A program made the position numbers and the translations under genes. A stretch of DNA of 6,789 nucleotides from Firmicutes bacterium UBA3871 (GTDB taxonomy: Bacteria; Bacillota; Clostridia; Peptostreptococcales; Anaerovoracaceae), in assembly GCA_002392265.1 (NCBI GenBank), contig DGGP01000163.1, positions 1-6,789 on the forward strand, written 5' to 3'. The notes below the pieces were generated by a model. That model did no database searches and was not told where the DNA came from. It saw only the letters and a list, made by a program, of their open reading frames with translations. The first letter of the stretch is position 1; every line of letters begins with the position of its first letter. This document shows, piece after piece, positions 1-5,413 of this stretch.

Positions 1-760
1 GGTAAGGAACGTGCTGGAAATAGTTGGCGTCGATTTCGCCGCTTTCAACAACATTGTTTGGCTGCACATAGTCTGTGAACTCAACGATCTTGAGTGTGAT
101 GTCCTTTTCAGCGAGGATATCCTTTACGATTGCCAGAATCTCAGCGTGAGGTGTAGGGGATGCGGCAACGGACACTTCACGACCTGCGAGTGCTGCATAG
201 TCGATGGAGTCGTCAAAGCCGTTTGTAGGCTCTGCAACCGTGCTTACAACAGCACCGCCATAGGTCTCTGTGATGTAATCAGCAACAGCTTCGCTTTCAA
301 GTGCTGCGATGAGTGCCTTTATGATCGGTTCGTTTTCGTTGCCTTCCTTCACTGCGAGGATGTTGCCGTAAGCAGATGCGCTGCCTTCGATTATGAGCCC
401 CTGCTCAATCGGATTCAAACCGGCACCGATTGCGTAGTTGGAGTTGATTACGGCGTAGTCAACGTCCTGCAGAATGTTAGGAAGCTGTGCGGCTTCCACT
501 TCCTTGAAGGTGATGCCGTAAGGGTTGTCTGTGATGTCGGCGATTGTAGCCGTGATGCCTGCGTCTTTATCAAGTGTGATGATACCGGCTTGCTCGAGGA
601 GGAGCAGTGCTCTTGCTTCGTTGGTTGTATCGTTTGGAATTGCAATTGTAATTTCGGCGCCTGCAGTATCACCGTCTGTAGCCTGACCGCAAGCTGTGAG
701 ACCTGCGGCAAGTGAAAATATGAGTAATAATGTGAGCAGTAATGTGATTGTCTTTTTCAT
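1..760 (-). CDS. metQ: MetQ/NlpA-family methionine-binding lipoprotein with halves in permuted order (partial, runs off left edge)
   Basis: Substrate-binding lipoprotein of a MetNIQ-type ABC importer, which family knowledge links to D/L-methionine uptake at the outer face of the membrane. The ATG at 760-758 has AAGGAG eight bases upstream. Residues 1-24 are a lipoprotein signal: MKK, a hydrophobic core, then LTAC with Cys24 as the lipid site. What follows is out of order. Residues 35-174 match the family's C-terminal half (IAIPNDTTNEARALLLL, then VEAAQLP, VINSNYA, and YGGAVV, where family members normally end). A linker of about 20 residues follows, and residues 195-253 match the family's N-terminal half (SVAASPTPHAEIL, KIVEFTDYVQPN, DANYFQHVPY). 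The frame is open to base 2, so the end is unseen. Either the protein is circularly permuted or a second C-terminal half follows. Family assignment is firm; substrate is inferred. metN and metI would be expected beyond the left edge. Confidence 0.9.
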   Translation of the reverse strand, partial: MKKTITLLLTLLLIFSLAAGLTACGQATDGDTAGAEITIAIPNDTTNEARALLLLEQAGIITLDKDAGITATIADITDNPYGITFKEVEAAQLPNILQDVDYAVINSNYAIGAGLNPIEQGLIIEGSASAYGNILAVKEGNENEPIIKALIAALESEAVADYITETYGGAVVSTVAEPTNGFDDSIDYAALAGREVSVAASPTPHAEILAIVKDILAEKDITLKIVEFTDYVQPNNVVESGEIDANYFQHVPY

Positions 761-780
761 TTCTAATTTCTCCTTTGCAT

Positions 781-814
781 AAAAAAATCGGGAGGCTTCC
801 GAAGAAACCTCCCG
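781..814 (-). terminator. Intrinsic terminator in the metQ leader (candidate attenuator)
   Basis: Read on the minus strand, bases 814-804 (CGGGAGGTTTC) pair with 799-789 (GAAGCCTCCCG) around a UUCG loop closed by C-G. This gives an 11-bp stem with one G-U pair, followed at once by ATTTTTTT (788-781). The G-U pair is a C-A mismatch on the opposite strand, so the hairpin belongs to the minus-strand transcript. It lies after the metQ promoter and leader ORF and 21 bases before the metQ start codon, so it would stop transcription before metQ unless it is bypassed. Confidence 0.9.
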
Positions 815-865
815 TAAACGGTAATTTTTTCAAACTATATAGTCATCATTTGAAAACCCTCACCG
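789..865 (-). promoter_or_regulatory. Candidate antiterminator pairing in the metQ leader
   Basis: Inside the leader ORF, minus-strand bases 865-852 (CGGTGAGGGTTTTC) can pair with 800-789, the 3' arm of the terminator. By hand this gives 12 pairs (two G-U) with single-base bulges at 862 and 857. The segment imitates the terminator's 5' arm, so the two structures exclude each other. It covers leader codons 34-39, downstream of the Met/Cys cluster. A ribosome stalled in the cluster would leave it free, while one reaching the stop codon at 837-835 would sit on or beside it. The pairing was found by eye and its energy has not been calculated. Confidence 0.5.
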
Positions 866-966
866 GAAAGCACATCGGAAACGTACGCATAACAAAACAT
901 GCACATGCTGCACATGCACATCATAGCCATCGTCATGACATTCTTTGCTACGCTGTAGTTTCTCAT
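835..966 (-). CDS. Met/Cys-rich leader peptide, 43 aa, upstream of metQ
   Basis: Short ORF from ATG (966-964) to TAG (837-835), preceded by a good Shine-Dalgarno stretch (AAGGGAGAG, about 980-972). The peptide has 10 Met and 4 Cys among 43 residues, and residues 11-25 read MTMAMMCMCSMCMFC. Another Met pair is at residues 40-41, three codons before the stop. It has no domain, and a stable protein role seems unlikely. Its place between a strong promoter and an intrinsic terminator, ahead of a methionine-uptake gene, is the classic layout of an attenuation leader whose ribosome stalls when the charged tRNA for the cognate amino acid is scarce. Cys codons suggest that cysteine, or sulfur amino acids in general, may be sensed too. 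The role is inferred; the ORF, ribosome site and codon cluster are directly visible. I know of no gene name for it. Confidence 0.8.
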   Translation of the reverse strand: MRNYSVAKNVMTMAMMCMCSMCMFCYAYVSDVLSGEGFQMMTI

Positions 967-1005
967 TTGAGCTCTCCCTTCTAAAAGTGTTTCAAATTAG
1001 TACCG

Positions 1006-1034
1006 AGTATAACGCTGTCTTTTTAATTTGTCAA
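1006..1034 (-). promoter_or_regulatory. Sigma-A type promoter of the leader-metQ transcript
   Basis: On the minus strand, TTGACA (1034-1029), a 17-base spacer and TATACT (1011-1006) make a near-consensus housekeeping promoter. Initiation is expected around base 1000, giving a leader RNA of about 240 bases before metQ. Upstream of the -35 (1041-1071) lie phased A and T runs that could act as an UP element. A promoter this strong fits control after initiation, by attenuation. Confidence 0.85.
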
Positions 1035-1040
1035 CAGAAA

Positions 1041-1071
1041 TTTTGCAAAAAAAATCTTTTTTTTATTTTTT
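1041..1071. promoter_or_regulatory. A/T tracts between divergent metQ-leader and rdgB promoters
   Basis: This stretch holds runs of eight A (1047-1054) and eight T (1057-1064) and a further T-rich tract. It begins a few bases upstream of the metQ-leader -35, where an UP element or bent DNA would act. It could instead be a low-complexity spacer. It has no GC-rich stem, so I do not call it a terminator. Confidence 0.35.
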
Positions 1072-1116
1072 GATTTACCTTTGGGCAGCCCTAAAAGCGT
1101 CGCAGCCCATGTGCGG

Positions 1117-1145
1117 TTGAAGAACAATACGTTATGTGTTAAAAT
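1117..1145 (+). promoter_or_regulatory. Extended -10 promoter of rdgB
   Basis: TTGAAG (1117-1122), a 17-base spacer and TAAAAT (1140-1145), with TG one base before the -10 (1137-1138), form an extended -10 sigma-A promoter. Start of transcription would be near 1152, about 27 bases before the rdgB ATG. Two GCAGCCC copies lie just upstream (1085-1091 and 1102-1108); their meaning is unknown. Confidence 0.6.
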
Positions 1146-1178
1146 ATTTGAAAGCTCGTGAATACAGGAGACAGAAAA

Positions 1179-1790
1179 ATGACTGAAAGACCGGATGGCA
1201 ATTACATAATTGCCGCTACAAAAAACAAACACAAGATTAAAGAAATTAATGCAATTACCGCAAAGTTTGGGATGACGATTATCCCCCAGGACGAGGCGGG
1301 ATTTGCAAATATAGACGTGGTTGAGGACGGGGAAACCTTCGAGGAAAATTCGTTCAAAAAAGCCGATGCCATCATGAAAGCGAGCGGGAAAATTACGATT
1401 GCCGACGACAGCGGACTCATGGTAGATGCGCTAGGTGGCGCACCGGGAGTTTACAGTGCCAGATTCTGCGGAGTAGAGCATGATGACAAGGGGAACAACG
1501 AAAAGCTGTTAAAGCTCCTCGACGGAATACCGGTTGAAAAGCGTACTGCAAAATTCGTGACCGTAATCACGATGCTTTTCCCGGATGGTGAAAAGATTGT
1601 GGCACGCGGTGAGTGCCCGGGCAGGATTGCGACAGAAACAGCCGGTAGCGAGGGCTTCGGATACGATCCTCTCTTTATTCCGGATGGATACGACTGCCAG
1701 TTTGCGGTACTCGGTCAGGATGTGAAGAACAGTATCAGCCACAGAGCCAGAGCTCTTCAGGAGCTTGAAAGGATTCTTTCATGCAGATAA
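1179..1790 (+). CDS. rdgB: XTP/dITP diphosphatase (RdgB/HAM1 family)
   Basis: House-cleaning nucleotide pyrophosphatase of the cytosol. The family hydrolyses ITP, dITP and XTP to monophosphates plus pyrophosphate and so keeps deaminated purines out of nucleic acids. The product is 203 residues, the usual length. Family motifs appear in order: the N-terminal nucleotide-binding strand ATKNKHKIKEI (13-23), the acidic metal/substrate motif ADDSGLMVDALGGAPG (75-90) leading to YSARF, GSEGFGYDPLF (157-167), and the C-terminal SHRARAL (187-193). The ATG at 1179 is chosen because AGGAG (1166-1170) sits eight bases before it. An in-frame GTG at 1158 would add seven residues unlike the family and has no ribosome site. 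The second residue of the usual ATGN motif is replaced (ATKN), which I regard as tolerated variation. The last 10 bases overlap the next gene, so the two are probably co-transcribed. Confidence 0.95.
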   Translation: MTERPDGNYIIAATKNKHKIKEINAITAKFGMTIIPQDEAGFANIDVVEDGETFEENSFKKADAIMKASGKITIADDSGLMVDALGGAPGVYSARFCGVEHDDKGNNEKLLKLLDGIPVEKRTAKFVTVITMLFPDGEKIVARGECPGRIATETAGSEGFGYDPLFIPDGYDCQFAVLGQDVKNSISHRARALQELERILSCR

Positions 1791-2698
1791 TAAACAGGGC
1801 ATTACAGATAATAATTCTGTCGGTTAAAAAACTGATGGATCCATATTATCAAGGCTTTCCGGAGGCGATTTCGTTCGGCTTTATGATGTCGATAATTCCG
1901 CTGGTAATTCTGCTTTCGTATGCGCTGGCGGTATTCAAGGTTCCGATTAATGTCGTATTTGATATTGCAAACGAGTATCTGAACAGTGATGCGGCGAAAT
2001 ACCTGATGAACCTTTTGACAAATACTGTCGGAAACGGGGGCGTTACGATAGCTCTCGTTATCGCAATTCTCTATGGTGCCAGCAAGGCACACTACAGCAT
2101 GGCGTGCATTGCAAACCATATGTCACATCTGACAAATGGCGGCAGCTACATAGCGGAACGCCTCAGAGCGATACTTAACACTTTAATCACGATTGTGACG
2201 GTTGCGATAGCTCTGATTCTTCTGGTCTACGGAGAGCTGATTTTTAACATTGTCGTACATGTCATATTTTCGAATGCCTTCGTGGACGGAATAGGCGCCG
2301 CCGAGGTTGCAGGCAGAATCGAGGATATAATGACATCGACCGTTGCAAAGCTGCTCCTCTGGATCAGATGGCCTATAATGCTGTGCATTTTTTCACTGGT
2401 TCTGAGCTTGAACTTCTATGTGCTTCCTGCAAAGCGCGCAAGGTTCAGGTATTCGATTCCGGGTGGTGCATTTGCGGGCCTGGGCATAATCGTAGTCAGC
2501 AAGCTGTTTTCGTTCTATACTAGCAGTCTTGCAACCTACAATCTGATTTACGGCTCTGCCGCAGCACTGGTTGCGCTGATGTTCTGGTTCTACCTGATCA
2601 GCTGGGTAATGGTGCTGGGACTCGTATTAAACGAGGTTTTGCAGGAACTCCGCGGCGACAGGAAAGATGCACTCAGCGCTGAGGTTCGCGATGAATAA
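1781..2698 (+). CDS. YihY/BrkB-family integral membrane protein
   Basis: Inner-membrane protein of 305 residues in the YihY/virulence factor BrkB family (once misnamed RNase BN). Biochemical function is not established; transport or envelope roles have been proposed. About six hydrophobic segments can be read, near residues 31-52, 86-103, 130-160, 192-214, 228-247 and 256-286. The family's C-terminal signature is clear: YNLIYGSAAALVALMFWFYL followed by the LGLVLNE region (about 253-285). The tail is short, charged and probably cytoplasmic. The ATG at 1781 has AAAGGA seven bases upstream, inside the end of rdgB, and the 10-base overlap suggests translational coupling. The gene ends before a cluster of palindromes and a bidirectional terminator. 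Family membership is fairly sure; function is not. Confidence 0.88.
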   Translation: MQIINRALQIIILSVKKLMDPYYQGFPEAISFGFMMSIIPLVILLSYALAVFKVPINVVFDIANEYLNSDAAKYLMNLLTNTVGNGGVTIALVIAILYGASKAHYSMACIANHMSHLTNGGSYIAERLRAILNTLITIVTVAIALILLVYGELIFNIVVHVIFSNAFVDGIGAAEVAGRIEDIMTSTVAKLLLWIRWPIMLCIFSLVLSLNFYVLPAKRARFRYSIPGGAFAGLGIIVVSKLFSFYTSSLATYNLIYGSAAALVALMFWFYLISWVMVLGLVLNEVLQELRGDRKDALSAEVRDE

Positions 2699-2706
2699 TG
2701 CAAAAA

Positions 2707-2754
2707 ATATGTTTAACATATCGCGATAGTGGTATAAAAAAGGTGAACACCTTT
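2707..2754. repeat. Cluster of three palindromes between convergent genes
   Basis: Three inverted repeats sit within 48 bases. ATATGTT-T-AACATAT (2707-2721) runs into the perfect palindrome TATCGCGATA (2719-2728), followed by AAAGGTG-AA-CACCTTT (2739-2754). TGGTATAAA (2730-2738) between them resembles an extended -10 but lacks a good -35. Loops of one or two bases make them poor RNA hairpins, so protein-binding sites or a remnant of a small element are more likely than terminators. No ORF is convincing here. Confidence 0.5.
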
Positions 2755-2776
2755 CAATTACTTAACGACTAATAAA

Positions 2777-2815
2777 AAAAGGCTAATTTGGGGACTGTCC
2801 CTAAATTAGCCTTTT
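2777..2815. terminator. Bidirectional intrinsic terminator between yihY and serA
   Basis: A long stem centred on 2796: AAAAGGCTAATTT (2777-2789) pairs with AAATTAGCCTTTT (2803-2815), extended inward by GGG/CCC around a short loop. On the minus strand it is followed by seven T in a row, a strong end for serA. On the plus strand CCTTTTGGTTTTTATTTT follows, adequate for the rdgB-yihY unit. The core GGGGACTGTCCC is the kind of motif sometimes seen in dispersed repetitive elements, so the hairpin may be repeated elsewhere in the genome. Confidence 0.85.
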
Positions 2816-2837
2816 GGTTTTTATTTTATAATCCGCA

Positions 2838-4013
2838 CTATTTAATAACGCGAACTTTGATGACTCCGTGGCTTGCGAGCTTGTCGCGGAGTAATTCCTC
2901 GTCAACCTCAGAATCGGCTTCGATAACGGTGTATGCGTATTTGCCCTTTGATTTGTTAATCATGTTGTCGATGTTGACATTCATTTCTGCGAGGATACCT
3001 GTGATGGCACCGATTACGGCAGGAATGTTTTTATTCAGAATGCAGATACGGCTGCGGCCTTCTCCGCGGATGAACTTGCCCAAATCGCAGTTAGGGAAGT
3101 TTACTGAGTTCTGAATGTTGCCGTCTTCGATGTAGCCCATAATCTCGCGAACTGCTGCCGATGCGCAGTTGTCTTCGGCTTCTTCGGAGGAAGCACCGAG
3201 ATGCGGTGTGAAAGCAACGCCCGGTTTTCCGATGTTCAGATCGTTCGGGAAGTCGGTGATGTAGCGGCGAACCTTGCCGGATTCGAGAGCTGCCAGAACA
3301 TCAGGCTCGTTTACGAGCTTGTCTCTGGAGAAGTTTACGATAGTAACGCCGTCCTTCATTTTTTCAATCAGGGAAGCGTTTATCATTCCGGTTGTGTTAG
3401 GCTTTGCGGGAACGTGAACCGAAACATAGTCGGCATCCTTTATAGCCTCTTCGATGTTCATTGTGAACGGAATGGTGTTGCTCATGTCGTGAGCTGCACG
3501 AATCGACATGCGAGGCGCATAACCGACTACCTGCATTCCGAGATGCTCGCAGGCGTTTGCCACGAGTACACCGATGGCTCCGAGGCCGATGACGCAAATC
3601 TTCTTTCCGCGAAGCTCATGGCCGGCATACTTGCCCTTGCCCTTTTCTACGGCCTTTGCTACTTCCATTTCGCCGCCCTTTAATGTATTTGCCCACTCGA
3701 TTGCAGGTATCATATTTCTTGCATCGGCAATCATAGAGCCGATGGCGAGCTCTGCTACTGCATTTGCGTTAGCGCCCGGAGTGTTGAAAACCACGATGCC
3801 TTCTTCGGCGCAGCGATCACATGGAATGTTATTTACACCTGCGCCTGCTCTTGCAATGGCATACAGATTTTTTGAAAACTCCATCTCCTGCATGTCCTGG
3901 CTGCGGACGAGGATACCGTTTGCTTCGCCAAGATCATCGGTGATGCTGTAATCCTTACCAAGGAGTGCCAGACCGACAGGCGAAATTTTGTTGAGTGTTG
4001 CAATCTTAAACAT
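2838..4013 (-). CDS. serA: D-3-phosphoglycerate dehydrogenase, short ACT-domain type
   Basis: Oxidises 3-phosphoglycerate to 3-phosphohydroxypyruvate, the first step of the phosphorylated serine pathway, in the cytosol. The 391-residue product has a split D-2-hydroxyacid dehydrogenase substrate domain, a Rossmann domain with GLGAIG (143-148), the catalytic Arg in NFSR (230), the catalytic His in PHLGASS (271) and a C-terminal ACT domain (about 321-391), which in this family usually binds serine for feedback. The usual catalytic Glu region reads TDFPND, which I recall as typical of this clostridial subfamily. Position 166, where NAD-specific relatives carry Asp at the end of the second Rossmann strand, is Ala, followed by Pro-Arg. 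The ATG at 4013 has AAAGGAG seven bases upstream; an in-frame GTG at 4064 adds an unlike extension. It is divergent from serC, which performs the next step. Confidence 0.94.
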   Translation of the reverse strand: MFKIATLNKISPVGLALLGKDYSITDDLGEANGILVRSQDMQEMEFSKNLYAIARAGAGVNNIPCDRCAEEGIVVFNTPGANANAVAELAIGSMIADARNMIPAIEWANTLKGGEMEVAKAVEKGKGKYAGHELRGKKICVIGLGAIGVLVANACEHLGMQVVGYAPRMSIRAAHDMSNTIPFTMNIEEAIKDADYVSVHVPAKPNTTGMINASLIEKMKDGVTIVNFSRDKLVNEPDVLAALESGKVRRYITDFPNDLNIGKPGVAFTPHLGASSEEAEDNCASAAVREIMGYIEDGNIQNSVNFPNCDLGKFIRGEGRSRICILNKNIPAVIGAITGILAEMNVNIDNMINKSKGKYAYTVIEADSEVDEELLRDKLASHGVIKVRVIK

Positions 4014-4094
4014 AATATATCTCCTTTTGTTTTGGCTCGCTGTACTGAGATAGCCATGCGACACGAACCTAAATCGCCGGCCCCATACAGAAAG

Positions 4095-4123
4095 ATTATA
4101 TCACTTTACCTTTAGCCCGTAAA
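4095..4123 (-). promoter_or_regulatory. serA promoter (one half of a symmetric divergent promoter)
   Basis: On the minus strand, TTTACG (4123-4118), a 17-base spacer and a perfect TATAAT (4100-4095), with an extended TG at 4103-4102. Initiation would be near 4088, leaving about 75 bases of leader before serA. The -35 lies in the right arm of the inverted repeat that holds the serC -10, so polymerase can hardly occupy both promoters at once. Confidence 0.75.
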
Positions 4124-4129
4124 GTGATA
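4099..4129. repeat. Perfect 11-bp inverted repeat spanning both serA and serC promoters
   Basis: TATCACTTTAC (4099-4109) and GTAAAGTGATA (4119-4129) are exact inverted copies around a 9-base spacer. Each arm carries the -35 of one promoter and, at its outer end, the extended -10 of the other, so the symmetry is that of the promoter pair itself. It could also be the operator of a dimeric regulator covering both promoters. No U run follows, so it is not a terminator. Confidence 0.85.
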
Positions 4130-4133
4130 CAAT
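4105..4133 (+). promoter_or_regulatory. serC promoter (other half of the symmetric divergent promoter)
   Basis: TTTACC (4105-4110), a 17-base spacer and TACAAT (4128-4133), with an extended TG at 4125-4126. Transcription would start near 4140, about 55 bases before the serC ATG. Its layout mirrors the serA promoter exactly, with the same spacer length and the same TGA before the -10. Confidence 0.75.
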
Positions 4134-4195
4134 AACAGTGTTTACAGATAATAGCCAATACAAGGCACAGCAAAAATCCAAAGGAGGAGATAGAA

Positions 4196-5290
4196 ATGAG
4201 TAATAACGGTAGAGTATTCAATTTCTCAGCCGGCCCTTCCATGTTACCGCTTGATGTAATGGAAGATGTCGCAGCTAATTTAACCAACTACAAGGGCTGC
4301 GGTCAGTCTGTAATGGAAATGTCCCATCGCAGCGCTGATTACAAAGCAATCATCGAGGCAGCGGAGGCTAACCTTCGTGAATTAATGAATATTCCTGACA
4401 ACTACAAGGTAATGTTCCTGCAGGGCGGCGCAACTCTCCAGTTCGCAATGGTTCCGCTCAATCTCTTCAGAAAGAGCAAAAAAGCAGATTATATCGTGAC
4501 AGGAACATGGGCAAAGAAAGCCGCTGCAGAGGCAAAGAAATTCGGACAGGTAAATATCGTTGCAAGTTCCGAAGAGAGCACATTCACATATATTCCAAAG
4601 GTTACAAAGGATATGCTCACACCGGATGCAGACTATGTTCACATCACATTCAACAATACAATTTACGGAACACACTACAATGACTATATTCCGGACACAG
4701 GAAACGTGCCTCTCGTAGCGGACATGTCTTCATGCATTCTCTCCGAAGAGGTTGACGTAAAGAAGTTCGGGCTCATTTATGCGGGCGCACAAAAGAACGT
4801 AGGCCCTGCAGGCGTTACCATCGTTATCATGAGAGACGACCTGATCGGCTTTGCGCCTGAAACCTGCCCGACTTACCTCGACTACAAGATTCACGCAGAG
4901 AACGGCTCAATGTACAACACACCGCCTTGCTTTGGCATTTACGTAGCAGGCGAAGTTTTCGCAAAGATCAAGAGAGAAGGCGGCATCGCACCTCTCCACA
5001 AAATCGACGTTGAAAAGGCAAAGAAGCTCTACGACTACATTGACTCCAGCGCACTTTTCAAGGCTCCTGTAGTGAAGGAAGACAGATCCCTGATGAACGT
5101 AGTATTCGTAACAGGCAATGCAGATCTCGACAAGAAGTTCGTAGCCGAGGCAAAGGCTGTAGGACTTGTTAACCTTTCCGGTCACAGATCAATCGGCGGA
5201 ATGAGAGCTTCCATCTACAACGCTATGCCAATGGAGGGCGTTGAGAAGCTTATCGAGTTCATGAAAAAGTTCGAGGCTGAAAACAAATAA
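4196..5290 (+). CDS. serC: Phosphoserine aminotransferase
   Basis: PLP enzyme of the cytosol that transfers an amino group from glutamate to 3-phosphohydroxypyruvate, giving phosphoserine; in many bacteria it also acts on the vitamin B6 precursor. The 364-residue product has the family's usual length and motifs: FNFSAGPSMLP (8-18), MEMSHRS (40-46), the phosphate/cofactor loop LQGGATLQF (75-83), the PLP lysine in AGAQKNVGPAG (Lys200), and the C-terminal substrate site GHRSIGGMRASIYNAMP. Start ATG 4196 has AAGGAGG (4181-4187) eight bases before it, an excellent site. It takes the product of the divergent serA gene. No serB phosphatase is seen in the window. Codon use is AT/GC balanced with many C-ending codons, suggesting good expression. 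It ends 30 bases before an intrinsic terminator. Confidence 0.96.
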   Translation: MSNNGRVFNFSAGPSMLPLDVMEDVAANLTNYKGCGQSVMEMSHRSADYKAIIEAAEANLRELMNIPDNYKVMFLQGGATLQFAMVPLNLFRKSKKADYIVTGTWAKKAAAEAKKFGQVNIVASSEESTFTYIPKVTKDMLTPDADYVHITFNNTIYGTHYNDYIPDTGNVPLVADMSSCILSEEVDVKKFGLIYAGAQKNVGPAGVTIVIMRDDLIGFAPETCPTYLDYKIHAENGSMYNTPPCFGIYVAGEVFAKIKREGGIAPLHKIDVEKAKKLYDYIDSSALFKAPVVKEDRSLMNVVFVTGNADLDKKFVAEAKAVGLVNLSGHRSIGGMRASIYNAMPMEGVEKLIEFMKKFEAENK

Positions 5291-5320
5291 AAACTAAAAA
5301 ATTCTCGAGATGAACACACA

Positions 5321-5363
5321 AACGGGCTCTATGTATGGTACAATATATTGAGCTCGTTTTTTT
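5321..5363 (+). terminator. Intrinsic terminator of serC
   Basis: AACGGGCTC (5321-5329) pairs with GAGCTCGTT (5350-5358) with one G-U, and the stem continues inward through ATGTAT/ATATAT to a loop of about six bases. Seven T follow (5357-5363). Position and structure fit the end of the serC transcript. Confidence 0.85.
5336..5344 (+). promoter_or_regulatory. Possible extended -10 for dacA inside the serC terminator hairpin
   Basis: TGG-TACAAT (5336-5344) fits an extended -10 and lies about 70 bases before the dacA start. No clear -35 stands upstream. A competing weak candidate is TTGAGC (5348-5353) with TACAAA (5370-5375), spacer 16. dacA needs a promoter after the serC terminator, but neither choice is strong. 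Confidence 0.3.
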
Positions 5364-5413
5364 CGTGCATACAAAAGAGCGGACTTTTAACAAATAATAC
5401 AGAGGTTAGACAA

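Noticed and set aside
11..715. Open frame of 234 codons on the plus strand, rich in Cys, Val and Asp
   Set aside because: It is the reverse complement of the clear metQ frame, has no ribosome site, and its skewed composition is what antisense of that gene would give.
761..1000. SAM-I riboswitch or Met T-box in the metQ leader
   Set aside because: I could not find the SAM-I opening motif or the T-box AGGGTGG-type sequence, and most of the leader is taken up by the short ORF. A covariance-model scan would settle it.
1085..1108. Direct repeat GCAGCCC, two copies 17 bases apart upstream of the rdgB promoter
   Set aside because: Seven bases twice is easily chance, and no regulator or symmetry supports it.
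1158..1178. GTG start seven codons upstream of the chosen rdgB ATG
   Set aside because: No ribosome site lies before it, the extension is unlike the family, and AGGAG is correctly placed for the ATG at 1179.
2788..3114. Open frame of 108 codons on the plus strand
   Set aside because: It lies antisense to serA and starts within the terminator; no ribosome site or recognisable product.
4014..4064. GTG start at 4064 giving serA a 17-residue N-terminal extension
   Set aside because: It would cover the AAAGGAG site of the ATG at 4013, and the extension does not resemble SerA proteins.
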